DNA of 64,000 bases from Microbacteriaceae bacterium X2B (GCA_005502445.1 SCPB01000005.1:33946-97945), one strand, 5' to 3'; positions 43,753 through 52,565 are shown, counted from the stretch's first letter. Notes: generated by a model not told the origin, from the sequence alone. Program-made: numbers and translations.

Positions 43753-44945
43753 GGCAGCGGCCCCAGCAGGTCGGCGGCGATCGTCGCGTGCACGCTCTCC
43801 GGGTCGCCGGGGTGGTAGATGCCGGCGAGCACGTCGCGCTGCAGGCGGCTGAGCTCGGCGGTCGCGCGGTACGCCCCACCGCCCGCGACGTGCATGACCT
43901 GGTCGACGACGGCCCGCGCCGTCGCCACCGAGCGCTGCTTGAGCCCCGCCAGGTCGCGGAACCACCGCATCCCCCGGTCGAGGCCCTGGTCGCGATCGCG
44001 GCAGACGGCCTCGATCTGCGGGGCCAGCGCGTCGAGGGCGAGCGCCGCATCCGCGATGCGCCGGCGGATGTCGGGGTCGGCCGAATAGGGCGCCCCCTCG
44101 TTCCTGAGGCTCGTGCGCCGGTGCGCCGACTCGATGGCGAGCTCGAGGGCGCGGTCGGCGAGCCCCGCGTAGACGCTGCTGATGAGGGTGAGGAAGTTCG
44201 CGACGATCGCGAGCGTGAACGGGTCGGCGCTCGGGCCGACGGGCAGGATGCGCGCCACCCGCTCGTCGGCGACCGTCGCGCGATCGAAGTGCGTGGTGTG
44301 GCTCTGCGTCGCGCGCATGCCGAGGGAGTTCCAGTCGGGGGTGACCGTGATGCCGGGCGTGTCGACGAGGGCCCCGGTCGCGTCGCGCTCGCGGGTGAGG
44401 AAGCCGTGCACGATGGCGGGGCCGGCGCTGGCGGCCGCGGGTGCGCCGGCACCGGGCGCGCCGGGCGCCGGGTCGTGGCGGCCGAGGGTGCCCAGGCGCG
44501 TCCAGGCCGGGCTGAGGGTCGTGAAGATCTTCGTGCCCGTGAGTTCCCAGCCGCCCTCGACCCGGTCGACGCGCGTCGTGGAGTCGCTCAGCACCCGGTC
44601 GTTGCCGGCCTCGCTGATCGCGAAGGCGAAGAGCTCGCCGGCCTCGGCGTCGCGGGAGACCCAGGCGAGGCTGTCGTCTCCGGCCGCGGCGAGGTCGCGG
44701 GCGACGCCGACCCAGACGAGGTGCATCGTGAGGCCGAGGGCTGTCGCGGGGGCGTGCGCGGCGAGCAGCCGCTGGTCGCGCGCGGCGTCCAAGAGGCTGC
44801 GCGGGCGCAGGTAGCCGGCGGCGCGCAGCTCGTCGAGATCCTCGGTGAAGAAGGCGTTGCGCTCGTCGTAGTCGGCGGCGCGGTCGCGGATGCGCTGCAG
44901 CAGCTCGGAGGTCAGCACCGACGCGGGCTCGGGCTGCTCGGTCAC
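43749..44945 (-). CDS. Acyl-CoA dehydrogenase-like flavoprotein
   Basis: The 398-residue protein shows the acyl-CoA dehydrogenase fold: an N-terminal helical domain, GGWELTGTKIFTTLSPA in the flavin-binding middle domain, DWNSLGMRATQSHTTHFD, and a helical C-terminal domain with VDQVMHVAGGGAY. The usual catalytic Glu is not obvious, as in the monooxygenase-type (DszC/HpaH-like) branch, so true acyl-CoA activity is doubtful. TAGCGT (44952-44957) six bases before the GTG points to a leaderless mRNA. It is the first gene of a two-gene unit with the Nudix fusion. Confidence 0.83.
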   Translation of the reverse strand: MTEQPEPASVLTSELLQRIRDRAADYDERNAFFTEDLDELRAAGYLRPRSLLDAARDQRLLAAHAPATALGLTMHLVWVGVARDLAAAGDDSLAWVSRDAEAGELFAFAISEAGNDRVLSDSTTRVDRVEGGWELTGTKIFTTLSPAWTRLGTLGRHDPAPGAPGAGAPAAASAGPAIVHGFLTRERDATGALVDTPGITVTPDWNSLGMRATQSHTTHFDRATVADERVARILPVGPSADPFTLAIVANFLTLISSVYAGLADRALELAIESAHRRTSLRNEGAPYSADPDIRRRIADAALALDALAPQIEAVCRDRDQGLDRGMRWFRDLAGLKQRSVATARAVVDQVMHVAGGGAYRATAELSRLQRDVLAGIYHPGDPESVHATIAADLLGPLP

Positions 44946-44971
44946 GCGCCCACGCTACTCGCCACCCCCGC

Positions 44972-45027
44972 AGATTCGTCGCTCGTTGCTGCGAACCCGC
45001 GAGACGCTCTCAACGAGCGACGAATCT
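44972..45027. repeat. 17-bp inverted repeat in a divergent promoter
   Basis: The arms AGATTCGTCGCTCGTTG (44972-44988) and its exact complement (45011-45027) flank 22 bases. The left arm covers the position expected for the -35 box of the leaderless acyl-CoA dehydrogenase-like gene. Because genes point away on both sides it cannot be a terminator. The GATTCGT core recurs in the hairpin at 53302. Confidence 0.85.
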
Positions 45028-45081
45028 CGCGCCGCAGAAAAGCGCACCTCAATGTCAGAAGCCGGTAGTAGCATCCCCCGC

Positions 45082-46062
45082 ATGGTCTTCATCGAGGCGA
45101 GCGAGCTCGTCAAGACGTACACGCCGAAGGGCGCGCCCGTCGTGCGCGCGCTCGACGGGCTCTCGCTGCAGGTGCCGCAGGGCACCGTGACCGCGCTGCT
45201 CGGGCCCAACGGCGCGGGCAAGACGACGACCGTCAAGGTGCTCACGACGCTCATCCGCCCCGACTCGGGCTCGGCCGCCATCGACGGCGTCGACGTGCTC
45301 GCCGACCCCGAGGCCGTGCGGCGCATGATCGGCGCGAGCGGCCAGTACGCCGCCGTCGACGAGAACCTCACCGGGTTCGAGAACCTCGAGATGGTCGGTC
45401 GGCTCTACCACCTCGGCGCGCGGCGGGCGCGCGAGCGGGCGCGCGAGCTCATCGAGCTCTTCGACCTCGTCGAGGCGCAGAACCGCGTCGTCAAGGGCTT
45501 CTCCGGCGGGATGCGCCGGCGCATCGACCTCGCCGGAGCCCTCGTGATCAATCCCCCCGTCCTCTTCCTCGACGAACCGACGACCGGGCTCGACCCGCGC
45601 AGCCGGCTCGCGCTGTGGGACGTCATCGAGAATCTCGTCAGCGGCGGCACGACCGTGCTGCTGACGACGCAGTACCTGGAGGAGGCCGATCGTCTCGCCG
45701 ACTCGATCTCGGTCATCGACGGCGGCCGCGTCATCGCCGAGGGCACCGCCGACGAGCTCAAGGCCTCCGTCGGGGGGCAACGCGTCGCGCTCACCCTCGT
45801 CGAGGCCGACGAGACGGAGGTCGTGCGCGGCATCCTGCAGCGCTACGGCTCGGGCGAGGCGGTGCCGTCGAACGAGGGCAAGACGTGGGTCGTCCCCGTC
45901 GACGACGGTCCCGCGGCGCTGAGCCTCATCGTCGGCGCCGTCACGGGTGCGGGGCTGCAGCTGCACGATGCGGGGATGCGGCGGCCGACGCTCGACGACG
46001 TCTTCCTGCAGCTCACCGGGCACGCCGCCGAGGAGCACGAGACCGAGCAGGAGGCGGCGTGA
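45082..46062 (+). CDS. ABC-2 type exporter ATPase (DrrA-like)
   Basis: The 326-residue ATPase has Walker A LLGPNGAGKTTT, the Q-loop region GASGQYAAVDENLTGFENL, signature FSGGMRRRIDLAGAL, Walker B VLFLDEPTTGLDPRSR, and a C-terminal domain with MRRPTLDDVFLQLTGH. The pattern matches DrrA-type multidrug or daunorubicin exporters. TAGCAT seven bases before the ATG at 45082 suggests a leaderless transcript; an upstream ATG at 45052 is less likely. It is coupled (GTGA) to its permease gene. Confidence 0.92.
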   Translation: MVFIEASELVKTYTPKGAPVVRALDGLSLQVPQGTVTALLGPNGAGKTTTVKVLTTLIRPDSGSAAIDGVDVLADPEAVRRMIGASGQYAAVDENLTGFENLEMVGRLYHLGARRARERARELIELFDLVEAQNRVVKGFSGGMRRRIDLAGALVINPPVLFLDEPTTGLDPRSRLALWDVIENLVSGGTTVLLTTQYLEEADRLADSISVIDGGRVIAEGTADELKASVGGQRVALTLVEADETEVVRGILQRYGSGEAVPSNEGKTWVVPVDDGPAALSLIVGAVTGAGLQLHDAGMRRPTLDDVFLQLTGHAAEEHETEQEAA

Positions 46063-46931
46063 GCACGATCGAGTCGAACGGTTCGGCGAGCGCGCGGCGA
46101 GCATCCGCGACCCTGCAGCCGGTGCCCGGAAGCGCGATCGGGAGGTTCCTCGGGGACGGCTGGATCACCACGCGGCGCAACCTCATGAAGATCGTCCGCG
46201 TGCCCGACATCCTCGTCTTCACGCTGCTGCAGCCGATCATGTTCGTGCTGCTGTTCAGCTACGTGTTCGGGGCGGCCATCGACATCCCCGGCAGCGACTA
46301 CACCTCGTTCCTCATGGCGGGCATCTTCGCCCAGACCGTCGTGTTCGGCTCGACCTACTCGGGCTCGGCCATGGCGCAGGACCTCAAGGACGGCATCATC
46401 GACCGGTTCCGCACGCTGCCGATGAACGGCGCCGCCGTGCTCGTCGGGCGCACCAATGGCGACCTCGTCATCAACGGGCTCTCGATGCTCGTCATGATGG
46501 GCACGGGCTTCGTCGTCGGATGGCGCGCGACCTCCTCGGTCGGCGGGTTCCTCGCCGGGGTCGCGCTGCTGCTGCTGTTCGCCTACGCCTTCTCGTGGCT
46601 CATGGCGTTCCTCGGCATGAGCGTGCGCAGCCCCGAGATCATCAACAACGCCTCGTTCCTCGTGCTCTTCCCGCTGACGTTCGTGTCGAACGCCTTCGTG
46701 CCGAGCGAGAACCTGCCGACGCCGCTGCGCGTCTTCGCCGAGTGGAACCCCGTCTCGGCCCTCGTGCAGTCGGCGCGCGAGCTCTTCGGCAACGTGCCCG
46801 CGGGCGCCCCCGTCGGCGAGGCGTGGACGGCGCAGAACCCCATCCTCACCGTGCTCATCGGCATCGCGCTGCTGCTCGCGGTGTTCGTGCCGCTGTCGAT
46901 CGCGAAGTTCCGGGCGCTCGGGAGGAAGTAG
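46059..46931 (+). CDS. ABC-2 type exporter permease (DrrB-like)
   Basis: The 290-residue protein has six hydrophobic segments and the ABC-2 family pattern: NLMKIVRVPDILVFTLLQPIMFVLLF at the N-terminal helix, DLKDGIIDRFRTLPMNGAAVL, and PLTFVSNAFVPSENLPTPLRVFAEWNP in the C-terminal part. It forms the channel with the preceding ATPase. The GTG at 46059 overlaps the ATPase stop. The exported compound is unknown, probably a lipid or drug-like molecule. Confidence 0.92.
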   Translation: MSTIESNGSASARRASATLQPVPGSAIGRFLGDGWITTRRNLMKIVRVPDILVFTLLQPIMFVLLFSYVFGAAIDIPGSDYTSFLMAGIFAQTVVFGSTYSGSAMAQDLKDGIIDRFRTLPMNGAAVLVGRTNGDLVINGLSMLVMMGTGFVVGWRATSSVGGFLAGVALLLLFAYAFSWLMAFLGMSVRSPEIINNASFLVLFPLTFVSNAFVPSENLPTPLRVFAEWNPVSALVQSARELFGNVPAGAPVGEAWTAQNPILTVLIGIALLLAVFVPLSIAKFRALGRK

Positions 46932-46992
46932 GGCCGGGCCGGGCCTCGCGTCTAGAGCTGACCCGCGACGTATCAGGGTCGCACAGTGCGCC

Positions 46993-47050
46993 CAGATCGG
47001 TCAGTTGTGGTCGCCTCCCCGGCATGAAGCGACAACAACCGACCAATCTG
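46993..47050. repeat. 22-bp imperfect inverted repeat between convergent genes
   Basis: Arms 46993-47014 (CAGATCGGTCAGTTGTGGTCGC) paired with 47029-47050 match at 19 of 22 positions with a 14-base loop. The position between the exporter permease stop and the kynureninase stop would suit a bidirectional terminator, but there is no U-tract. The octamer CAGTTGTG also occurs in the hairpin at 53302. Confidence 0.75.
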
Positions 47051-47140
47051 CGGCCGCTCGAGTAGACGCGCAGCGCCGGCAGATCGGCGCGACGAGACTG
47101 GGCGCCTGCCCGCGGCGCGGGTCCGGGCCCCCGCACCCCA

Positions 47141-48424
47141 CTACGCGAGCGCCGCCGCGAGCGCGCGCACGCCCCGCTCGACCTCCGCGAACGAGGTGCT
47201 CAGCGGCGACAGCCCGATGCGCACCCCGCTCGGGTGCCGGAAGTCGGGGATCACGCCCTCGACCCACAGCCGATCCACCGCCCGCCGAGCTTTGGGATGG
47301 TCGACCGTGATGTGGCCCCCGCGACGGGCGGCGTCGCGCGGCGAGGCGACCACGGCATCCGGGATCAGGGCGTCGACGAGCGCGATCGCGTACTCGGTCA
47401 GCGCGACCGACTTCGCCCTCACCGCCTCGATGCCCGCCGCCTCGATCTCGGTCACCATGTCGGCGATCGGCACCATTCCGACGATCGGGGGCGTGCCGCT
47501 GACGAGGCGACGGATGCCCGGGGCCGGCTCGAATCCGGACGTCATGCTGAACGGCTCGGCGGCCCCCAACCACCCGGGGATCGGGTTGCGCAGCGCGCCC
47601 TGGTGCCGGGCGGCGACATAGGCCCAGGCCGGGGCGCCCGGGCCGCCGTTGAGGTACTTGTACGAGCAGCCGACCGCGTAGTCGACGCCCCAGTGGTCGA
47701 GCGAGAGCGGCACCGAGCCGACGGCGTGCGAGCAGTCCCACACGGCGAGCGCGCCCTGCGACTGCACGACTCCGGTCACCGCGGCGATGTCGGCGAGCCA
47801 GGCGCTGCGGTAGGCGACGCCACTGAACAGCGCGGCGATCGTGCGCTCGCTCACGGCCTCGGCGGCCAGCGCGGGGGTGATGCCGCCGTCGTGGGGGGCG
47901 TCGACCCAGCGAACCGTGAGCCCGTGGTCGGAAGCGAGGCGCTCGACGATGAACCGGTCGGTCGGGAACTCGTCGGCCACGATGACGAGCTCGTCGCGGA
48001 TGCCGTCTCGATCGCGGCGCGCGGCGATCGCGGCGCGCAGCAGCTTGAAGATGAGCACGGTCGTCGAATCGGCGACGACCGTCTGACCGGATGCGGCGCC
48101 CAGGCACGCGGCCCCGATCCGGTCGCCGAGGCGCTCGCCCTGCGAGAGCCAGCCCTCGTCCCAGCCGCGGATCAGTCGACCGGCCCACTGCGTGCGCACG
48201 AACTCGGGCAGGGCGTCGACGGTCGCGCGCAGCGGGCGCCCGAGCGAGTTACCGTCGAGGTAGGCGACGAGGTCGTCGCCCGGCTCGAACCGGTCGACAA
48301 CGGCGGCGAGCGGGTCGGCGGCGTCGAGCGCGACGGGGTCGAGCACGGCAGGGTCGACGGGGTCGAGCACGGCAGGGTCGGAACCGGCGGGCGGCGCAGG
48401 GTCTGCGGGCGGCGAGGTCGTCAC
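47141..48424 (-). CDS. kynU: Kynureninase
   Basis: PLP enzyme that cleaves kynurenine to anthranilate and alanine in tryptophan degradation. The 427-residue protein carries the family features AYLDGNSLGRPL, WDEGWLSQGERLGDRIG, ADSTTVLIFKLL, VAYRSAWLADIAAV, WDCSHAVGSVPL and the PLP-lysine motif CSYKYLNGGPG with Lys near residue 257. The first 35 residues are a Pro/Ala/Asp-rich low-complexity leader, partly from a 21-bp tandem repeat near 48335-48376. TAGGCT six bases before the GTG indicates a leaderless transcript. No other kyn gene is nearby. Confidence 0.93.
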   Translation of the reverse strand: MTTSPPADPAPPAGSDPAVLDPVDPAVLDPVALDAADPLAAVVDRFEPGDDLVAYLDGNSLGRPLRATVDALPEFVRTQWAGRLIRGWDEGWLSQGERLGDRIGAACLGAASGQTVVADSTTVLIFKLLRAAIAARRDRDGIRDELVIVADEFPTDRFIVERLASDHGLTVRWVDAPHDGGITPALAAEAVSERTIAALFSGVAYRSAWLADIAAVTGVVQSQGALAVWDCSHAVGSVPLSLDHWGVDYAVGCSYKYLNGGPGAPAWAYVAARHQGALRNPIPGWLGAAEPFSMTSGFEPAPGIRRLVSGTPPIVGMVPIADMVTEIEAAGIEAVRAKSVALTEYAIALVDALIPDAVVASPRDAARRGGHITVDHPKARRAVDRLWVEGVIPDFRHPSGVRIGLSPLSTSFAEVERGVRALAAALA

Positions 48425-48449
48425 GCGGCCAGCCTAGGCTCGCGACCCG

Positions 48450-48517
48450 CGAGTGCACGCGTCTCTGACTACTGCACGCGAACGTTCTCGTGCACGTGTC
48501 ACAAAGGCGTGCACTCG
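48450..48517. repeat. Nested inverted-repeat element, GTGCACG family copy 1
   Basis: The outer arms 48450-48469 (CGAGTGCACGCGTCTCTGAC) and 48498-48517 match at 17 of 20 positions. Inside the loop lies a second palindrome TGCACG...CGTGCA around AACGTT. The left arm covers the likely -35 region of leaderless kynU (its -10 is at 48431-48436). A related sequence is at 53045-53108. Confidence 0.75.
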
Positions 48518-48526
48518 GCTCGAGGC

Positions 48527-48596
48527 GGCCGGGCAGGCAGGGCAGGCAGGGTAGGCCGAGCCGCGTAGGCAGGCCGAGCCGCGCGGGCAGGCTGGG
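48527..48596. repeat. Degenerate tandem repeat after the iron-ABC ATPase gene
   Basis: The sequence repeats a GGCAGGCAGG / GTAGGCCGAGCCGCG pattern about twice with decay, directly next to the ATPase stop. It has no protein-coding role and looks like a slipped-strand repeat between the element at 48450 and the ATPase gene. Confidence 0.6.
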
Positions 48597-49724
48597 TCAC
48601 GCCGGCAGCGGGAACGCGAGCCCCGGCCGCTGCACGGCGAGCCGCAGGTCGTCGCCGACCTCGGGCAGCTCGACGGCCGCCATGCGCATGCGCACCGTGA
48701 GACCCGTGGTGAGATCGCAGCTCAGCATCGCGTCGTGGCCGGCGTACGAGATCGAGGCGACCCGGGCATCCGCGCCGGCGGCCGCGTGGGCGAGCAGATC
48801 GGGGCGGGGCACGATCCACTCGGGACGCAGCATGAGGCGCACGGCGTCGCCGTCGGCGGGAGCGAAGCCGACCGCGGAGGCCTCGACGGCGCCGAGCGCG
48901 CACGTCACGCGCCCCCCGCGCCAGCGGCCCTCGAGCTCGACGACGTCGCCGACGAACTGCGCGACCCAGTCGCTCGCGGGGTGCTGGTAGATCTCCTCCG
49001 GCGTGCCGAACTGCTCCAGACGCCCGTCGCGCAGCACGGCGACGCGGTCGGCGAGGGTCAGCGCCTCCTCCTGGTCGTGCGTCACGAGCAGCGAGGTGGT
49101 GCCCTGCGCGCGCAGCAGCTCGGCGACCTCGCGGCGCAGGCCCGTGCGCAGCTGCGTGTCGAGGGCCGCGAAGGGCTCGTCGAGCAGCAGCACCTCCGGC
49201 CGAGGCGCGAGCGCGCGGGCGAGGGCGACGCGCTGCGCCTGACCACCCGAGAGCTGGTTCGGCGCGCGGCCGGTGAGCTCGCCCAGGCCGACGAGCGACG
49301 CGAGCTCGGCGATGCGGGCGGCGCGCCCGCCGCCCCATCCACCGCCCGAGCCAGGTCCACCGCCCGAGCCACGTCCGCCACCCGAGCCACGACCGCGCCC
49401 GCCGCCCCGCGGCACCGCGAAGCCGATGTTCTCGCCCACCGACAGGTGCGGGAACAGCGAGGCCTCCTGCGGCACCCAGCCGATGCCGCGCTTCTCGGGC
49501 GGCACCGTGCGCCCCGGGCGCGACAGCTCGCGCCCGCCGACCGCGATCGAGCCCGACTGCACGGGCAGCAGCCCCGCGATGGCGAGCAGCAGCGAGGTCT
49601 TGCCGCAGCCCGAGGGCCCGAGCACGGCGACGAGCTCCCCGCTGCCGATCGACATCGAGACGTCGTCGACCGCGAGCGTCGACCCGTGGGTCGCGCTCAC
49701 GCCGTCGACGACGAGGTCGCTCAC
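48597..49724 (-). CDS. Iron(III) ABC importer ATPase (FbpC-like) with Gly/Arg-rich insert
   Basis: The 375-residue ATPase has Walker A AVLGPSGCGKTSLL, Q-loop WVPQEASLFPHLSVGENIGF, signature LSGGQAQRVALARAL, Walker B VLLLDEPFAALD, and a TOBE-type C-terminal domain (ASDWVAQFVGDVVELEG, VRLMLRPEWI). It powers uptake by the adjacent FbpB/FbpA-like proteins. Odd: about 30 residues of Gly, Arg and Ser (coded by 49325-49412) are inserted in the helical subdomain between Q-loop and signature, encoded by repeated CCACCCGAGCC-like units. Its GTG overlaps the permease stop. Confidence 0.9.
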   Translation of the reverse strand: MSDLVVDGVSATHGSTLAVDDVSMSIGSGELVAVLGPSGCGKTSLLLAIAGLLPVQSGSIAVGGRELSRPGRTVPPEKRGIGWVPQEASLFPHLSVGENIGFAVPRGGGRGRGSGGGRGSGGGPGSGGGWGGGRAARIAELASLVGLGELTGRAPNQLSGGQAQRVALARALAPRPEVLLLDEPFAALDTQLRTGLRREVAELLRAQGTTSLLVTHDQEEALTLADRVAVLRDGRLEQFGTPEEIYQHPASDWVAQFVGDVVELEGRWRGGRVTCALGAVEASAVGFAPADGDAVRLMLRPEWIVPRPDLLAHAAAGADARVASISYAGHDAMLSCDLTTGLTVRMRMAAVELPEVGDDLRLAVQRPGLAFPLPA

Positions 49725-51310
49725 AACTCCTCCTTGGCGGTGCTTCGGATGCCCGACAGCACCATCGCGGGAACGGCGGCGACGATCACGAGCACTGCCG
49801 CGTAGGGGGCGGCCGCGCCGAACTCGAACACGACCGTCCTGTTCCACAACTCGGTCGCGAGCGTCTGGATTCCCGTCGGCCGCAGCAGCAGGGTCGCCGG
49901 CAATTCTTTCATGGTCGCGATCGCCACCAGCAGGGCGCCGATGCCGACGCTCGGCAGGGCGAGCGGCACCGTCACGCGCCACCACGCCCGCAGCGGCGAA
50001 TCGCCGAGCGTGCGCGCCACCGACACGAGCGACGCGGGAACATCGGCGAGGCCCGACCGCATCGTGCCGATCGCCTTCGGCATGAACAGCACGGCGTAGG
50101 CGAAGACGAGCACCGCCACGCTCTGGTAGAGCGCGGGCACCACGGCGAGCGAGAAGAACACGAGCGACAGCCCCACGACGATGCCGGGCAGCGCGTGGCC
50201 GAGGAAGCCCACCGACTCGATCGCCGAGACGAGCCGGCCGCGGTGGCGGGCGGCGAGCGCCGCGATGGGCAGCGCGAGCGCGACCGCGAGCGCGGCAGCC
50301 GCGAGCGCGACCCCGAGCGTCGCGCCGACCGCCGCGAGCAGCCGGGGCACGTCGAGCGCGCGCAGCGTCTCGGCCTGCACCAGTCGCGTCGCGAGACCCA
50401 GGAGCGGGATGGCGACGCCCACGACGGGCGCGACGGCGACGACGGGAAGCAGCGACAGCAGCATCCCCCGCCCGATGCTGCGCGAGGCGACGGCCCGGGG
50501 CGCCGCCCGCGGCACGCGACCGCGCGCGCTGCGCTCGCCGACGACGACGACGAGCGCGAGCACCACGAGCAGCAGCGCGAGGATCGCCGCCTGCGCGCGG
50601 TCGAAGCTCGCCGAGTACGCGGCGTTGATGCCCCACGTGAGGGTCGGGAACCGCATCATCGCCACGAGCCCGAAGTCGCTCAGCGCATACAGCGCCACGA
50701 GCAGCCCGCCCGCGATCGCCGCCGGCCGAACCTGCGGCCACGTCGCGACCCAGAACGCCGCGAGCGGCCCTCGGCCGAGCGTGCGGGCGACCCCCTCGAG
50801 ATCTCCGGATGCCCCGCGCAGCGCCGCCGCGACCGGCAGCGTCACGTAGGGCACGGTGACGGCCGAGAGCAGCAGCCAGCTCGGCACGAAGCCCTGGGTG
50901 CTCGGCGCGAGCACGAGCCAGCCGTACCCGGCGAGGAAGGAGGGCACCGCGAGCGGCAGAGCCGAGGCGAGCAGCCACAGGCGCGGGAACGGCACGCGCA
51001 AGCGCGAGAGCGTGAAGGCGACGGCGGTGCCGAGCACGAGCGTCGTCGCTGTCACCGCGGCGGCGAGACCGAGCGAGTTGGCCGCGTACTCGAGCACGCG
51101 GCCGCGCGTCAGCGTGTCGACGATGCGCTCGAACCCCGAACCGCCTCCGCGCACGGCCAGGTAGACGAGCGGGATGGCCGCCGCCGCGGCGGCGAGGGCG
51201 GCGAGCGCAGTGAGCACGACGGGCGGCCGACCGGAGGCCGCCGGGCGCGCCGACGTCGCGGGGGCGACCGGAACCTCCGGCGCCGCCGCGGCCTCGAGCG
51301 CGAGCGTCAT
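49721..51310 (-). CDS. Iron(III) ABC importer permease (FbpB-like)
   Basis: The 529-residue double-length permease has twelve or so transmembrane helices in two halves, each with an EAA loop: LEGVARTLGRGPLAAFWVAT in the first and LVSVARTLGDSPLRAWWRVT in the second. That duplicated layout is typical for FbpB/SfuB iron transporters. It starts with an Ala/Pro-rich cytoplasmic leader. The gene lies between the binding protein and ATPase genes on the same strand and ends AKEEL before the ATPase GTG. Confidence 0.93.
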   Translation of the reverse strand: MTLALEAAAAPEVPVAPATSARPAASGRPPVVLTALAALAAAAAAIPLVYLAVRGGGSGFERIVDTLTRGRVLEYAANSLGLAAAVTATTLVLGTAVAFTLSRLRVPFPRLWLLASALPLAVPSFLAGYGWLVLAPSTQGFVPSWLLLSAVTVPYVTLPVAAALRGASGDLEGVARTLGRGPLAAFWVATWPQVRPAAIAGGLLVALYALSDFGLVAMMRFPTLTWGINAAYSASFDRAQAAILALLLVVLALVVVVGERSARGRVPRAAPRAVASRSIGRGMLLSLLPVVAVAPVVGVAIPLLGLATRLVQAETLRALDVPRLLAAVGATLGVALAAAALAVALALPIAALAARHRGRLVSAIESVGFLGHALPGIVVGLSLVFFSLAVVPALYQSVAVLVFAYAVLFMPKAIGTMRSGLADVPASLVSVARTLGDSPLRAWWRVTVPLALPSVGIGALLVAIATMKELPATLLLRPTGIQTLATELWNRTVVFEFGAAAPYAAVLVIVAAVPAMVLSGIRSTAKEEL

Positions 51311-51373
51311 AGTGTCATTCGATCATTCGGTGACTGGGTGCCGGCAGAGTCGAAAGCCCCTGCCGGACCGGGG

Positions 51374-52399
51374 CTAGATGAGGCCGACCCGGGCGAGCAG
51401 GTCTTGCGTCTCGCTGAGCGAGGCGAGGTCGGCGAGGTCGAGCTGGGGGTTCACGAGGCTCTCGAGGCTCGGCAGGCCCTCCGGCGCCGGGATGCCCGGC
51501 ACGAGCGGGTACTCGAAGGTCTCGGTGACGAAGTACTGCTGGCCCGCATCCGACAGCAGGTACTCGATGAAGGCGAGCGCCTCGGCGTTGTCGGCGGCGC
51601 CGTTCAGCAGCCCCGCGCCCGTGACGTTGACGATCGAGCCCGCGTCGCCGGCCTGCAGGAACTTCAGCTGCGCGCGCATGTTCTCAGGCCCGACCTCTGC
51701 CGCCTGACGGAACCAGTAGTAGTGGTTGATGAGACCCGCCTCGAGCGCACCGTCATTGACCGCGGTGAGCACGGGGATGTTGCTCTCGAAGATCTGCGGG
51801 TCGTTGTCGGCGAGCGCCTGCACCCACCCTTCGGCAGCATCCTCGCCCTCGAGCACGCGCAGGGCCGTGACGAACGACTGGAAGCTCGCGTTGCTCGGCG
51901 CGACGCCCAGCCGGCCCCGCCACTCATCGGTGACGTAGCCGTCGATCGTGTCGGGCAGCTCGTCGGCGGTGAGCGACTCGCCGTCGTAGACGACGACGCG
52001 CGCGCGGCCCGTGAGCCCCACCCAGCTGCCGTCGGTCGACGTATAGCCCGCCGGCACCGCGCCGGTGATCTCGTCGGGCAGCGTCGTGAAGAGTCCGGCG
52101 GCGCTGAGGGCGCCGAGGGCGCCCGCATCCTGCGAGAGGAAGACGTCGGCGGGGGTCGCCTCGCCCTCCTCGAGCAGCAGCGAGCCCATCTCGGCGGTGT
52201 TGCCGTAGCGCACGTCGACGACGATGCCCGTCTCGGCGGTGAACCGGTCGATGAGCGGCTGCACGAGGTCCTCGTCGCGGCCCGAGTAGAGGGTGAAGGC
52301 CGCGTCGGCGCCGTCGTCGGCGGGCGTCGCGGCGCAGCCGGCGAGCAGGATTCCCGCGAGCGGGAGGGCGAGCAGGGCGAGGGAGCGGGCGGTGTGCAT
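51374..52399 (-). CDS. Iron(III) ABC importer, substrate-binding lipoprotein (FbpA-like)
   Basis: The 341-residue protein has a signal peptide ending in lipobox ILLAGC (Cys22). FTLYSGRDEDLVQPLIDRFTAETGI is the opening of FbpA-type iron-binding proteins. NHYYWFRQAAEV carries a Tyr-Tyr pair that fits iron coordination, and the region GAGLLNGAADNAEALAFIEYLLSD is typical. A DtxR/IdeR-like box (52457-52474) sits in the promoter. First gene of the iron operon; iron limitation should induce it. Confidence 0.92.
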   Translation of the reverse strand: MHTARSLALLALPLAGILLAGCAATPADDGADAAFTLYSGRDEDLVQPLIDRFTAETGIVVDVRYGNTAEMGSLLLEEGEATPADVFLSQDAGALGALSAAGLFTTLPDEITGAVPAGYTSTDGSWVGLTGRARVVVYDGESLTADELPDTIDGYVTDEWRGRLGVAPSNASFQSFVTALRVLEGEDAAEGWVQALADNDPQIFESNIPVLTAVNDGALEAGLINHYYWFRQAAEVGPENMRAQLKFLQAGDAGSIVNVTGAGLLNGAADNAEALAFIEYLLSDAGQQYFVTETFEYPLVPGIPAPEGLPSLESLVNPQLDLADLASLSETQDLLARVGLI

Positions 52400-52456
52400 G
52401 AGGGAGGACTCCGAGACGGGAGGGTGCGGGGCTGCGGACGAGGCGACGGTGCCGGA

Positions 52457-52474
52457 GGTAAGGCTATCCTTACC
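52457..52474. promoter_or_regulatory. DtxR/IdeR-type iron box
   Basis: GGTAAGGCTATCCTTACC is a palindrome with perfect 7-bp arms and resembles the TTAGGTTAGGCTAACCTAA box of actinobacterial iron repressors. It lies 58 bases ahead of the FbpA-like start and, on the minus strand, includes TAGCCT as a plausible -10. It supports iron repression of the importer. Confidence 0.88.
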
Positions 52475-52565
52475 AGCCCCGATCGCGCCAGTGGGGATGG
52501 GTGCGTGCGCACGAATCGTGCGTGAGGATACCCCTCCCGCCATCCGAATCGCCTACAGTCGCGCT

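Noticed and set aside
48527..48600. CRISPR-like repeat array
   Set aside because: Units are short, degenerate and have no unique spacers; no cas gene is present.
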